A stretch of DNA of 64,000 nucleotides from Brachypterus glaber (GCA_958510825.1 OY294049.1:38158774-38222773), one strand, 5' to 3'; positions 12,601 to 23,430 are shown, counted from the stretch's first letter. The notes: generated from the letters alone by a model not told the origin. Numbers and translations are program-made.

Positions 12601-15600
12601 AAGTTGTTTTCTTTCAAAACATGCCCTGTCCCCTCAGTTCAGTCAAAACGTGTTTTGTCCAATTTTATTTCACATTTTTTTCATATTTCTTATGTATGCT
12701 TTTTGGAAAAGTATGTTAAGTATTAATCTACAGTGTATCTGGAATTTGTACAAGCTATTAATAACAAGAAAATATTATAATTTTGTTCTAAATAAGTTTT
12801 TTGTATTTCCTGAAAAAACTTTTGGATGTGACAAAACACGGTTTGCATGTTACCTCCTCAAATATTATTCGTACCTATTAAACGTTGATATTAGAGTGCC
12901 TATGCCCGCGAAACTTGAAGCAATGGTATTTATTTCCACTTGTTTAATGGCGTTGAACTGATCGGAGTGGACCATATAATCCGATCTTAGTAGGCCCAAA
13001 GACACGTGCTGAAAAGAATTATGCCAATCAAACAAAAAAAATTAAAATTTTGGTAAAAAAAATCGAAAAAAGTTTTTGAAAAACAATTTAAACCTTTTAC
13101 AGCATTAATTTTTGTCATGCGACTAATATTAAGCGAGCTATCCTAAAAAGTAATAGTTTTATAGGAAGAATGTTTACGATACGACGACTTATAGTATTTT
13201 ACCTTGACAGTTATACCAGCATAAATTATTATTATTATTATTAAAAAAACAGTAAGCGGCATAGGCGATGAGACTGTTATCAATAATTTGAATTAAACTT
13301 AAAATATATCACATAAAATTACAATATCACAGAAAAATATATAGAATCACATTAACTTATCACATAGTTTTCACATAGAATAGTGAACAAGAGTATTGTT
13401 CCATGCCTTTATTTCCTGATCAAGTCTGTTCCAGACATACACTACTCGGTTTGGAAAAGAGTTTTTACGTTGCAGCTTGTTACACCTCTCCTTGCTGAGT
13501 TTTTTATTGTGACCTCTTAACTGCTGGGTATCAAATTGTAGAAGTGCTTCCATGTTGCATGTATAATGGCCTAGAGTAATTTTGTACAGCTCAATTAGGT
13601 CTCCACGCTGCCTTCTTTGGGATAGGGTGGGGAGGTTAAGTATCTGGAGTCTTCTTTCATAGGGTGCATTTTTTAGTGAGGCTGGAAACTTGGTGACTTT
13701 CCGTTGAACTTTCTCAAGTGATTCATAATAGCTTTTGTTTTATTCATTACACTATCTTGCATTAATAAATATTTTTTAATTAAATTTGGGTGACTTATAA
13801 AAAAAAGATGTGCCTTTAGGATGTTAATAGATTTTTTTAAATATCGATCGCAATTTTTTTTAAGTGAAAAAAATTTTCAAAAGATTGATTTTTTTAACCT
13901 AAAAAGTTTATTTTTTTCATGAAACAAATTTATATTCAAGAACTTTTTGTCCAGGGCAATTTTTGAAAATTTTGGAAAATTTAAAACTACCGTATTAATA
14001 CCATTCTAGCGCAGGCGCTCTGAATAGTATAATAACATAAATCGTCGTAACGTAATTTTTGTTCCAATACTAACGCAGGACTACTACTTCTTATCTGCTA
14101 AAATAAGTAACATAACATTTTCGCTGAAAATTTGTCGGTCCACACTATTGCTCATTACGAAGCTGCAGGGGATTTTTTGCATAACATTCCAGGAAATTGA
14201 GGAAGTTAGTGGGTAAATTAAAGGAATTAGAATTAAGGAAAAATTTGGGTATTTAAAAATAATTACGGACTAATTACTGGAGAATTAATATACAGCGGGC
14301 GTATCTAGCGGTAAACGTACATTTCTGCCAAAACGGGAAAATTAGTAGGGGATTGTTCCACATTTATGTCACCGATTTTTTGCTATTTTCAGACACCTTT
14401 CCTAGGTCGGTGACATAACTGTTGAACATCCCCTAGACAAATTACTTGGGTACTTAATTGGAGAACTAGCGTAAAAAAATTCGAATGGATAGTTACCAAA
14501 GAATTTTTACACACCCTTAGCACAAAGGTTACTTAAGATGTATACACGTTTTTTACCACTCTATGTTAGGCACTTGGAGTACCATGGTGCTCCAAGTCCA
14601 CAGCTCTGCATTATAGGTCAATAATTATGTTTTTTCACTACTAGCCTTAGAACATACCATTATTTGTCATGTTTTCAGACTGTGAAATAAATTTTCTTCG
14701 CCTATAGCAATAATAATTTTTTCTCTCCTACTAGGAGTAAATTTTATAAACAATTGATTTCTGTCACTTTAGATGTTTCAGTTCTTTGTGCAATTTTTAC
14801 TAATTAAACCCAAGAAAATAGCTTAAAATAACTTTCTATTTATTAAATATAATTAATTATAATTATTAGCAATTAATATAATATAATCAATAATTAGCTA
14901 AATATTATGAAAAAAAAAATAAAATTCAAAGTATTTATTTGAGCAAATGTCGTTGATCAAGGCTACTTGATTTTTATGAAAATTTCAAGAAATATAATTT
15001 CTGTTAATAATTTATTTTATTATTTGAATAAAAATAGTTAAATAGTGCACGGAAAGAAATTAGTGGGCTCTGCGCTATACATTATAAGATATTTGGTAAC
15101 AGTAGCAAATTATAGTGATTTAAGCTATAGATTATAAGGGACACAATAACTAATAATGTTGAAAATAAATTGGAAACGATTATATATATTACAGACACGA
15201 TTATATTTATTACAGGCACTATTATAAATTTACAGAAATTTTATTATATTATAAAAATTATTAGCACGGACAATAATTAAATCTATTTAAGCTATAAATG
15301 CCATACTATTTGTTATATTTTATTATTCACTAAACAATTAAAGTATTTCATATAAATTTTTACACTGACTGCCATAATTGTAAGAGAAAGCCTTGTATTT
15401 ATATAATAAGCGATTATAATTTGCTTGGTATGTGTGTTATAGCGCTCCTAGCTATAATTTTTTTTTTCCGTGTGCTAGTAGTGAAAAAAACTAATATATA
15501 AACCACGGTAGAGAAGACTGTTATAGCCCCACACTTATAAAAATGTCTTCTCTACCTTGGTATATAATTACTATTCTTGTAAATTCAAAAATACGAATTA

Positions 15601-18600
15601 ATTATGATATAATTATATACAATATATTTAAAAAAATTATACCTAAATAAAATATAACCTTCAGTAATTCAATAATTTTGGTTTACAACAAACAATAAAT
15701 GAGTAGAGATTAAACTTACAAATATCACTATTTTATAATTTTCAAAAAAATTTAGAGAACATAAGGGAACGTTCAAGTATTACGTAACGAAAATTTTGAT
15801 CATTTTGGACCCCCACTCCTATACCATTAACATGGGAGTAACACTCCAAAATGGCCCCCACCCCCACCCCATAGGAGCGTTACGTAATATTTGAACGTTC
15901 CCTAATATGTAGAAACAGGTCAATATATTTTCACATGTGGACATAAAAATTTTATAATTAAATATTTGAACAGAGTCACACACTTTAAATTTGATGACAT
16001 GTGAGCCTAAATAAATTCAAAAATTTATCTAAACAATCAAAACTTTATAACAAGCCGTGAAGATATGTAATACTACGCATTCCATTATATACTATTCACA
16101 GTAAATGGCATATTGCATATATCCCAAATACTTAAAAAAATAATTTTCAAAAAACAATAACTTTTTTAAAGATCTTTTTGCAAAAAACGAAAAACAAAAT
16201 TAAATGAGTTTTTTTAAATTCTTTTAAAACTTATTGTTTTTGGGGGGATTACTTTTAAAATTGGTAGAATTGATCCTTATAATAGAAGTATTTTTTTCTG
16301 AAAAAGTTACGTTAATTTTCTTTCAGATTTTTTTCGATTTTTTTTTTTTAAGTTTAACTCCCCTTAACTTTGTTGTTTTTGGGGGGATTACTTTCAAAAA
16401 CAATAGGGATCTTCCCCTCGTAGAACTTGATTTTTCCTGAAAATTTCAAGTCGATCGGATTATTTATTCTTGAGTATCGTGTTCACAAAAATCGTGACAT
16501 CGGACGGACGGAAAGACATTAAAAAAAAGATAAGTTGCTTATTTTTTCATGAAGCATTTATCCTATTGAAAGTCTGAAAGCTCGTGAATAAATGGATTAA
16601 TTTATATATTTTTTAAATATTAGCTCAAAGGGCATCAAATGTAGAGTGTGAGACCCCGTTTCAGAAGAAATTTCTATTTTTATTACAGGTTTCACTAAAA
16701 CCACCATTTGTATTACAAACAGATGACCTTTACAAACTTTGTAAAGGTCATCTGTTCAACAAACCTATGTATATCACCGGAGACAGGTCCTAACCAGCCA
16801 AAACCCGAAGCAATTGTATTTATTTCCACCTGCTTCCAACAGCAATAGGGCGAATGGTCCTTCTTGCAATTAGGCCTTTTCACAGGACAAGAAGTCTCAA
16901 GCATCAGATCGGATCTCACGAGTCCAAGACACATGGGCTATACAATTAGACTATTTTAAATCAAACACTCCTGTCAAAAAAACAATTCTTTCCCATAAAA
17001 TATATTCGGGGTATGCCACCAAACAATATTAAATAAAATAATAAACGTTTATTTATTGGACTCCCAATAGGCTCTTGACCGAAGTCCTTCTGCCTGTTAC
17101 ATAAGTATTTAATTATATATTCTAATTAATTGTATTAAATTGAATTTTATAACTTGAGGAGAAAAAAAAGTTATTAATATACTAATAAAAAATGTTCTAA
17201 AAATAAAAGGTACGTGTTTTAATCAGTCTTCTTGCAATTCAAGCAGTCTCTCTAGTATCGTTTTCTGTGGTCGTTCATGTTGATTTTCCAGCTGTATACA
17301 TAAAGGCCTAATCAATTCAAGGTTTTTTGCGTTTTTGCTGTATTTGGCTGATAAGTTGTGCAGTCTCTGTGTTATGTGTTCTATCTGTGTGACTTCGTAT
17401 AGTGTTTCGTTGTTTGGATTATGTAGGTGATTTCTTGGATTTCTCATTCGTGTGATAGCTCGCAATGTGGATGTTTCCGCTACTCGTAGATTTTTTAGTG
17501 CATTAAATAATAATTAGCTTTTTTATAATTTTTTACCCTCTTTGTCCATTATGTATTAAATAGTTCCTACTTATACTAAAAGAACCAGGGTTTTTAAGGG
17601 AAACTATATAATATAAACAAGCCGTGAAGATATGTTATGCTACGCATTCCATTATATACTATTCACAGTAAATGATATGTTTTATTCTCCCAAATAGGTA
17701 TTTAAAAAAAAAAATTAAAAAAAAAATTAAAAAAAAAAATTCAAAAAAAAGTCCAAACACTTTTTTTAATATATTTTTTTGTTTCCTTTTTGCGAAACAA
17801 TTTTTTTTTTTCGAAAAAAAAAATTTAAAAAAAAACATTTATTTTTTAAATAAGGTCTTGTTTTGAAAAATAAAAAAAAAATTTTTTTCTTTATTTTCTT
17901 TTAGCAAAAAAATTGATATTTTTGTTTCAAATAGTTTTTTCATTTTTTGAAAAAGTTTAACCCCCCTTAACTTTTTTGTTGTTGAAGGGATTACTTTTAA
18001 AATTGGTAGAATTGATCCTTATAATAAAGGTAATTTTCCTGAAAAAGTTACGTTAATCGGAATTTTCATTCAGCTTTTTTAGTTTTTCTTTTTTAAGTTT
18101 AACCCCCCATAACTTTGTTGTTTTTGGGGGGATTACTTTTAAAATTTTTAGAATTGATCCTTATAATAAAAATATTTTTTCCTGAAAAATTTACGTTAAT
18201 CGGAATTTTCTTTAGCTTTTTTCTATTTTTTAACAAGTTTAACTCCCCATAACTTTTTTGTTTTTGGAGAGATTACTTTTAAAAACAATTGGGATCTTAC
18301 CCTCATAGAACTTGATTTTTCCTAAAAATTTCAAGTCGATCAGAGAATACGTTCTTGAGTTATCGTGTTCACAAAAATCGTGACATCAGACGGACAGACA
18401 GATGCACATTAAAAAAAAAGTCTCTTTTTCATGAAACAAATTTATATCCAAGAACTTTTTGTCTAGTGAATAATATAATAATGTCATAACTAACTTAAAC
18501 CTTAGAATGCTGAAAAAAAAATATGGGATTTTTTTTGGATAAAAAAGGAATAAGAAAAGGCAATAATAGCTATAGGCAGATAGGTTTGGACATGATGAAG

Positions 18601-19193
18601 ACATCATTTTAATCTAGAAATTATCATCTTAGGTGATTCACCTATTAATACTTGTAGAGCTGTTACAATATCATAAACATTCAGCCTTGAGTGCACAACT
18701 CCACCCTACCTCTATTAAAAACATATATAACATTATATATAATATAATGGTGAAAGAACTAAATTTTAATAATAATAAAAACTATGTTCCTAAAATGGGG
18801 CAGGGTGGAGTGAGACATAGTACGAGCTATACTAACCTGTGTAACTCCTTCATCATGTATCGTTTCATATATTTTAAACAAGTTTCCAGTGAATTCATCA
18901 ACCTGAATGGTATCTTTAAGGCACTCAGTTAAAAACTTTCTATCGTGAGCAACTCTGTGGATTAATTCATTCAAAACTGGCTGTATTCTTACAGCTTTCT
19001 CAAACTCTTGTCTAGGAAATGTCGAGGGTAATAATATAAACGGAGCGAATAGAACACTGTCTTCGGAAAAGTTGGTTTTCGATCTCATTGCAGCTCCATG
19101 CATTAGGGCCCAATCTTTTGATTTTTGAACTAATTCTGTTAATACATTTTTTTCCAAGGGTATTTCTAAACAATCTGGCATTTTCATCGTCAT
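6603..19193 (-). CDS. GSS: Glutathione synthetase (eukaryotic type), with two alternative internal exons
   Basis: Joins gamma-glutamylcysteine and glycine using ATP, the last step of glutathione synthesis, in the cytosol. Coding exons in transcript order: 19193-18837; then either 16937-16765 (exon A) or 13008-12875 (exon B); then 10914-10872; 10640-10402; 8196-8098; 7977-7765; 7084-6857; 6729-6603. Every junction is in phase. The product is 479 residues with B or 492 with A; the human enzyme has 474. Hallmarks are LLRSDYM and VEINTIASSF in exon B, CPSIQYHLAGTKKVQQ, the glycine-rich ATP loop RFVLKPQREGGGNN, SELGIFG, and the C-terminal VGHMLRTK and NEGGVAAG. A non-coding 5' exon probably ends at 19397, spliced to 19199 just before the ATG. 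Introns hold a LINE 3' end, a Penelope-like remnant and several MITEs. The 3' end converges on COX6C-like 2. Confidence 0.95.
7217..7475. repeat. Two-copy direct repeat of ~125 bp in a GSS intron
   Basis: Two adjacent, slightly diverged copies contain ATATACCAATTTCTATTAC, GCCATATTGGATCCG and CGACCCCAAAAA. A partial inverted relative of the same words precedes them at about 7155-7216. No coding potential is seen. Confidence 0.6.
8591..9430 (-). mobile_element. Penelope-like element remnant: GIY-YIG endonuclease flanked by inverted repeats
   Basis: The open frame 9308-8766 (minus, 180 codons) has the GIY-YIG fold signature GVYKIP..GTVYIGETRRKISTRLQEH, a CSC pair just before it, the AEHVHETGH histidine motif, and ESIEIIKHPNNINRDT near the end. 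Together these are typical of the C-terminal endonuclease of Penelope-like retroelements. No reverse transcriptase is left. The frame lies between two ~105-bp inverted copies (8591-8698 and 9320-9430) containing GACGTTTCGTCTCTTACTAC and its complement. Opposed terminal repeats are known for Penelope elements. The frame may be intact for the nuclease domain, but its start is uncertain. It sits in the GSS intron between exons 10402-10640 and 8098-8196. Confidence 0.85.
10872..11034 (-). other. GSS: 43-base GSS micro-exon with its 3' splice site
   Basis: The exon 10914-10872 is only 43 bases and encodes YVLTELGYREKLAN. It is supported by phase alone: both alternative upstream exons end in AG, which with its first G gives an arginine codon, and it hands over in phase 0 to IPENHALEG in the next exon. 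An automatic annotation could easily miss it, which would shift the frame. The interval extends upstream to the border of the hAT-like MITE. Confidence 0.8.
11035..11324. mobile_element. hAT-type MITE with intact 8-bp target duplication
   Basis: Termini CAGGGCCGGCGGAA and the complement of CAGGGTCGGCGCAA are flanked on both sides by GAACTATT (11027-11034 and 11325-11332). CAGGG ends with 8-bp duplications are the hAT superfamily signature. Inside are about three degenerate ~65-bp direct repeats with GTCGTCAA and GGGCGCC. The open frame running through it (11024-11452 plus) is an artefact. It lies in a GSS intron. Confidence 0.85.
12143..12860. mobile_element. 718-bp terminal-inverted-repeat element next to GSS exon B
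   Basis: Ends are TGAGGAGTTAACATGCAAAC and its near-complement at 12829-12860, with about 30 paired bases. The interior repeats the words TTTTGTCCACC and TTTGTCC several times. Its inner end stops 14 bases from the 5' splice site of GSS exon B. No transposase is seen, and I could not define a target duplication. Confidence 0.7.
12875..13008 (-). other. GSS: GSS alternative exon B
   Basis: 134 bases, acceptor CTTTTCAG, donor AG/GTACGA. It encodes residues 120-163: HVSLGLLRSDYMVHSDQ and KQVEINTIASSFAG, then GTLISTFN and the first two bases of an arginine codon. R127, E144, N146 and S151 align with the human gamma-glutamylcysteine- and magnesium-binding positions (R125, E144, N146, S151). It has no cysteine-rich loop. 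Phases are identical to exon A. Confidence 0.85.
13225..13745 (-). mobile_element. 5'-truncated non-LTR retrotransposon (LINE) 3' end
   Basis: An uninterrupted frame runs on the minus strand from about 13745 to the stop at 13371. It contains YERRLQILNLPTL, RRQRGDLIELYKI, LRGHNKKL, and RVVYVWNRL, the conserved C-terminus of LINE reverse transcriptase polyproteins. A short 3' UTR and a (TAA)n tail (about 13224-13243) follow, as expected of a LINE inserted antisense to the plus strand. It lies in the GSS intron between exons A and B. Confidence 0.88.
14346..14435. repeat. Short foldback element in a GSS intron
   Basis: Arms AGGGGATTGTTCCACA and TATGTCACCGA pair with TCGGTGACATA and TGTTGAACATCCCCT. 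It is about 90 bases, has no open frame, and is probably a small MITE. Confidence 0.55.
14931..15570. mobile_element. Interspersed repeat interrupted by a 425-bp insertion (15048-15472)
   Basis: The outer sequence (AATATTTATTTGAGCAAATG-like at one end; GTCTTCTCTACCTTGGTATA at the other) recurs in inverse orientation at 28047-28587. Comparing the two copies, the sequence GTTAAATAGTGCTAG is split here by an element beginning CACGGAAAG and ending CTTTCCGTG-like (TTTCCGTG). Each copy shows the empty site of the other's insertion. No proteins are encoded. Confidence 0.7.
15764..15902. mobile_element. Palindromic MITE, AGGGAACGTTC family
   Basis: Ends AGGGAACGTTCAAGTATTAC and the complement, flanked by TA on both sides. 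The core is GGACCC..CCCCACCCC. It is a deletion relative of the copy at 1152-1394 and lies in the GSS intron between exons A and B. Confidence 0.75.
16048..16570. repeat. CAAGCCGTGAAGATATG family repeat
   Basis: Begins CAAGCCGTGAAGATATGTAA, then TACTATTCACAGTAAATGG. Further in are GAACTTGATTTTTCCTGAAA, a GTGACATCGGACGGACGG tract and TTTTTTCATGAA. Other copies or parts are at about 730-1140, 1552-1590, 17615-18480, 41084-41130 and, inverted, around 50440-51365. It has no coding capacity and the transposon class is unknown. Confidence 0.65.
16718..16756. promoter_or_regulatory. Perfect 19-bp intronic hairpin just downstream of the exon A 5' splice site
   Basis: AACAGATGACCTTTACAAA (16718-16736) and its exact complement (16738-16756) are separated by one base. 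In the GSS pre-mRNA (minus strand) the stem starts 8 nt after the last base of exon A, inside the region contacted by U1/U6 and splicing regulators. A conserved role in exon choice is inference. It could also be a relic of a small transposon. Confidence 0.6.
16765..16937 (-). other. GSS: GSS alternative exon A (cysteine-rich loop form)
   Basis: 173 bases, acceptor ATTGTATAG, donor AG/GTTTGT. It encodes PMCLGLVRSDLMLETS, a loop CPVKRPNCKKDHSPYCCW with four cysteines, then KQVEINTIASGFGWLGP and DIHR. It is 13 codons longer than exon B, with the same phase at both ends. R127, E157 and N159 correspond to the substrate arginine and the metal-binding Glu and Asn. The position of human S151 is Gly164 here, and the Tyr of RSDYM is Leu. 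Confidence 0.85.
17223..17505 (-). pseudogene. LINE reverse-transcriptase C-terminal fragment
   Basis: The minus-strand frame reads LKNLRVAETSTLRAITRMRN, then ETLYEVTQIEHITQRLHNL and a charged tail, ending at 17223. This resembles the last segment of Jockey-type non-LTR retrotransposon polyproteins, where a 'QN..LR.I..A' phrase is followed by 'I.RDL....V...I'. The rest of the element is missing. It lies in the first GSS coding intron. The family assignment is tentative. Confidence 0.5.
17615..18480. repeat. Long copy of the CAAGCCGTGAAGATATG family
   Basis: Begins like the 16048 copy. It then contains three tandem ~130-bp units with CCCCTTAACTTTTTTGTTGT-like and GGGGATTACTTTTAAAAT, and ends with the CATCAGACGGACAGACAG tract and TTTTTGTCTAGTG. 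The adenine-rich frame at 17672-17866 is low complexity. Confidence 0.65.
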
Positions 19194-19675
19194 TTTGATC
19201 TAAAAAGAATGAAGACAACTGAGAAAAATACTAAAAATCCAAACCTCAAAAATATTTTTTTATAAAACCAGTTATTACCAAAATATGTATTTATTATCTT
19301 ATAATTATATCAATAATATAAGTAGTAAGCAGAATTTAAAGTCCAAACGATAATAAACAAAGTACATTGTACAAAACTGATAAGATAAAAACTTACCTGT
19401 GTATTCTGATACCAAATTATGCCCTTTTCAATATTTATTTAAAAAAAAATCACTAAATATCACAATAAACCTATGTTTATACTTAATCGGAGGAAATATT
19501 TAAAATCGAAATAACTTATATTTTTTGATGTGTTTAAAAATTTGACAACTTGTCACAGGAACGCAACGTTGCCGATAAAAAATAAAGTAGCGGTAACATT
19601 GTTGCCAATGTGCATTAATTATGCGGGAAATTTGAAGTAGAAAACAAGTGAAAATTCATTTTTGGGATTTTTACA

Positions 19676-20348
19676 TCGGCACTTAGTGTTACTAAGAGTG
19701 CCGATGTATTGAAATCTTCGCCGAAAAGTCAAAATCCAATGATGACGTTTTTTTCACATTTCTCGACGTTTTAGACCATTCTAGAGTCGAAATCAATAAA
19801 AAAAAAATTTGCGTCCGTCTGTCTGTCTGGGTGTAAACTCTCTGACTTCATTTCTACATAAGATATCGACTTTTTTGCATATTTTTTCTCATCGTATTCC
19901 GAAGAGTTGATTAGATTTTGGGGGTAAACGATTGGGGGTAAGTGGGTAAAACTCCTATTTTTAGCGTTTTTTGTTTATAATTAAGGCAATTATTATTGTA
20001 TTTGGTTACTAAAGCACTTATATAAAAGATAATTTTAAATTGGTCAAAAAATGTTATAAACAACGTTTTCCTAAAACGCATTGTTTTCGAGATATTGGCG
20101 TTTAAAGCAGTAAGTTATTTTTAGCATATCTCACATATTTATAACCCGATTTCAAAAAAATATATTTTAAATAAAAGCTCTTTTTAAGCCCTATAAAAAA
20201 TTTTATATACAGTTTTTTGCTAGAATATGTTTTAAAGATACAGAATTTAAAATCAAACAAAAAACCCAGTTTGAAATTTGCAAACTAGATGGCTCTAGTG
20301 TACAACAGTGCCGATGTTTTGACAGGGTGCTTGCAACGTTTCATCTAG
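19676..20348. mobile_element. Non-autonomous Helitron-like element, copy 2
   Basis: Same orientation and nearly the same sequence as 5383-6069. Starts A/TCGGCACTTAGT and ends CATCTAG/T. The 5' end forms a hairpin. The two copies differ by small indels, indicating fairly recent spread. Confidence 0.55.
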
Positions 20349-21261
20349 TTTTTCAGCCAAATCAAATTATATGTGCATAACATATGTATATACAGAAGTT
20401 TAAGCTATTAATGACTAATATTTACTGGATTAAATCGTTTTTTTCTCTCAAGATTGTTTTTAAAAAAGGGGAAAGGATTTAAATTGAAATGCAAAAATTT
20501 AATAAACTATTAATATCAATAATTTTATTAAAGATTAGAAATATATACTATTTAACTATAATAATAATTACATCAACACAAAAAGAATAAAACATCCAAG
20601 GAAAATAATATTGGGTGGTGTGAAAATAAAAATAAATAATAAACAAGCATGTATAAATATTAAGATATTTCTATTTAACAATGTATAGTTTATAATTAAC
20701 CTTTCCACAAAATCTACAATTAAGAACATTACAAATTTTATTTCCCAAAAAAAAAACAGCCAAAAAAGGTTCAAAAGATAAGCAAAAAAAAATTGAAAAC
20801 CTGGGGTCAAAAATGCAATTTCAAAAACATATCTCATTTTTTTCACGCCAAGTGATTTGCATTTATTCCAATATAAATTTTTATTTCACTTTTTGGTAGA
20901 TAATAAAATATGAAAATGTAAAATTTAGAAAAGTCCTTATAGTCCTAAAATTAATGTTAATAAATTTCATCATTATTAATAAAAAAAGTAAATCAAATCT
21001 AATATACTTTTCTTAACCATATAATTTATAATATATGTATTATGCATAAGCCCAATTTATTTATTATCTAGCATTAATTTTTGTCAATTTTTCTTTTTAT
21101 TTATTTACAAATGACAGAAAGCTAGGCAGACAGAAAATGATTTTTGACCCAAACATTGAAAAACGTGGTTAAAAAATACAAGGAATATTTTTTTAATAAC
21201 CCTTTTTATAATTTTAATTGAAGTTACGAAGGAGTCATTTAAAGGATTATATACCTTGGGG

Positions 21262-22025
21262 TTCGGGAAAATTAGGGGTTTTTATTAATTTTTTTCTGGT
21301 ATGTAATCACAACTTTATTCGAATGACCTACAAAATATGAAATAGTATATGTTTTGATTCACGAACTATTGTAATGGCGATTTCTCCTGTTACATTAGAC
21401 AGGGACAAAAGTTCTACCCAAAAAGGATAGAAGACATACATACACTCCCACTTCCACCCAACCAAACAAATTCTGTATTTGTTCTTTGTTGAACAAATAC
21501 AATATTTACTTGGCCGGGCGAAAAGTGTAACTATTATTTTTATCAAAGAAATTACTGGCGCCATCTAAATTTTAGTAGAATTATCTTATTCTACAGATTC
21601 ACATTAGCCATGTTCGTTCGTGCCACTCAGTGCTACACTTTCCGGCCAACCAAATAAATACTGTATTTGTTGTATGGAAAACAAATACAGTATTTATTTG
21701 GTTGGCTGGAAAGTGTAGCACCAATGAGATAGAGATAGGGTAGACGTCTTTTGTTTCATAATTCAAGTTGTAGAGAGCTCCATTAGGAACAATACCTAAA
21801 AATTTCAGATTGACCGGTAAATTGGTTTTCGAGAAATCGTGGTCACCGCAAACAAAGGCGTTTCGGGGCAAGGGCCATGGTTTCCACAATTTTCCGAATT
21901 TTCCAACAAAAAACATTTCACAAACACATCAAAACAATACTATTTGATATTTTGTAGATTGTTCAAATAAAGTTGCGATTACATACCTGAAAAAAATCAA
22001 TAAAAACCCTTAATTTTTCTGAGCC
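21262..22025. mobile_element. Foldback element with GGCTCAGAAAAATTAAGG-like ends, long copy
   Basis: Its right end CCTTAATTTTTCTGAGCC-like and internal TTCACAAACACATCAAAAC match the compact copy at 23431-23737. The interior holds two related hairpins (about 21455-21525 and 21630-21715) built on CAACCAAATAAATACTGTA and its complement. Confidence 0.55.
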
Positions 22026-22222
22026 AATAGGTATATAACCCCTTGACTGCCGTCATCACAAAATACCGTCGTATTGTGCATTTCATCGATTTTACCATGG
22101 TAATTTCCTGTTTGGATAGCAAATTACCATGGTAAAGTGAATGATATTATCTTTTAGCAATATTAGTATTTAGGTACTATTTTGTGATCAAACCAGTTCA
22201 AATAGCTGTAAATTTGACTCTA

Positions 22223-22336
22223 CCTAAGTAACACAGTAGCTATTAAGCTCTTTCGCAGCAAAATTACAGCCATATGGCTGTTATTTGGTTGCGAAAGAGC
22301 GATAAGAGGTACTTTAAAGCTAATGTGTTACTTGGG
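22223..22336. mobile_element. Foldback MITE with CTAAGTAACACAGTAGCTAT ends, copy 2
   Basis: Same arms as 5094-5199. The inner stem pairs CTCTTTCGCAGCAAAA with the complement of TTGGTTGCGAAAGAG. Confidence 0.7.
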
Positions 22337-23037
22337 ACCCATCATATTTCCCATTTTCTATGGGTTTTTACGTTTTTGACGTTTTTTTGACTGTGTTTTG
22401 TATAGGTTAATTTCAATTAAAGAAATAAGAAATATAATTTTTGCAAGGCTTCTCAGTGGTATAAATAACTATATAAACAAATACAATAAAGTACAAACTA
22501 AGCTAAACAAAAATAAACAATGTCATTTAACAACTGTACAATTATACACAATACAGGGGGGATGCTAGGGACACTAGATCAAGTGTCCCCAGGGGATACG
22601 TTTAGTATCTTTTTTTTACGTAAAATGCACTTAATTAAAAAATATTTAAACTACATTAATATATAATTTAAAATATATTAAACGAGTTTGTGGATGAAAA
22701 TGTGCGAAAACTGATTAAAAATTGCTGTGGGACATTCTAAATTAAAAAAAAAAGAAGATCTGTAATAAATAATTATGTTATTTTATTGTCTTCTTAATAT
22801 AACAATTTTAATAAAAAATAGAAATAGTACATTTAATGCTAAATATTTCTATAGCCCCCCAAAAAAAGTTAATTTTAAATTAATTGTATTTGTAATTACA
22901 AATTATTTTTTTACGAAAAAAAATGCCCTAGAATGAACGCAATTTACTATATGAAGAATTTTTACTTAGGGAACGTATCATATGTTATATAAAGTAACTA
23001 TACAACAGTTACTGTAACATTTCATAAATGTTTCAGG

Positions 23038-23171
23038 TAGGGTCACTCAATCAGTTGCTACTTTGTCTAGTGTTTTGGTGGTTAGCAGTCTGGGTTTCTG
23101 GAAGCTTTCGCCTGAAAACCCCAAAAAAAGCCACCAAATAGACAAAGCAACAACTGATCGAGTGACCCTCA
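23038..23171. mobile_element. hAT-like MITE with TAGGGTCACTC ends, copy 1
   Basis: TAGGGTCACTCAATCAGTTG pairs with CAACTGATCGAGTGACCCT. TTTCAGG flanks both sides (23031-23037 and 23172-23178). An inner stem uses TTTGGTGGTTAGCAG and similar words. A second copy, flanked by a different duplicated heptamer, is at 34866-35019. Confidence 0.75.
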
Positions 23172-23430
23172 TTTCAGGCACTTGCAGGAAAATTTAGAAC
23201 CACTCCATCTAGCAGCCGTCCAAAAAGTCCAAACAAACAAACAAAACAAAACAAACAATCTTAATTTTAGTCTTTTAATATATAATATTTTTAAAAATAT
23301 GGCCAAAACATTAAGTGTTTTGTTGCAAAAATCAAAATTAGCAACATTTAATTTCTCTAATAAATTGAAGTCAAGTAAGTAAAGCATTTTTATATAAAAA
23401 TAGACTTCTTTAGCTGTAATTTAAGGGGTT

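Noticed and set aside
6603..19193. Two tandem glutathione synthetase genes
   Set aside because: Only one exon is duplicated; every other exon occurs once and in phase, so it is one gene with alternative exons.
23299..23374. First exon of a mitochondrial protein (MAKTLSVLLQKSK, donor TCAA/GTAAGT)
   Set aside because: No in-phase partner exon with a recognisable protein follows before NCOA6; acceptors that I tried led to early stops or into a foldback element.
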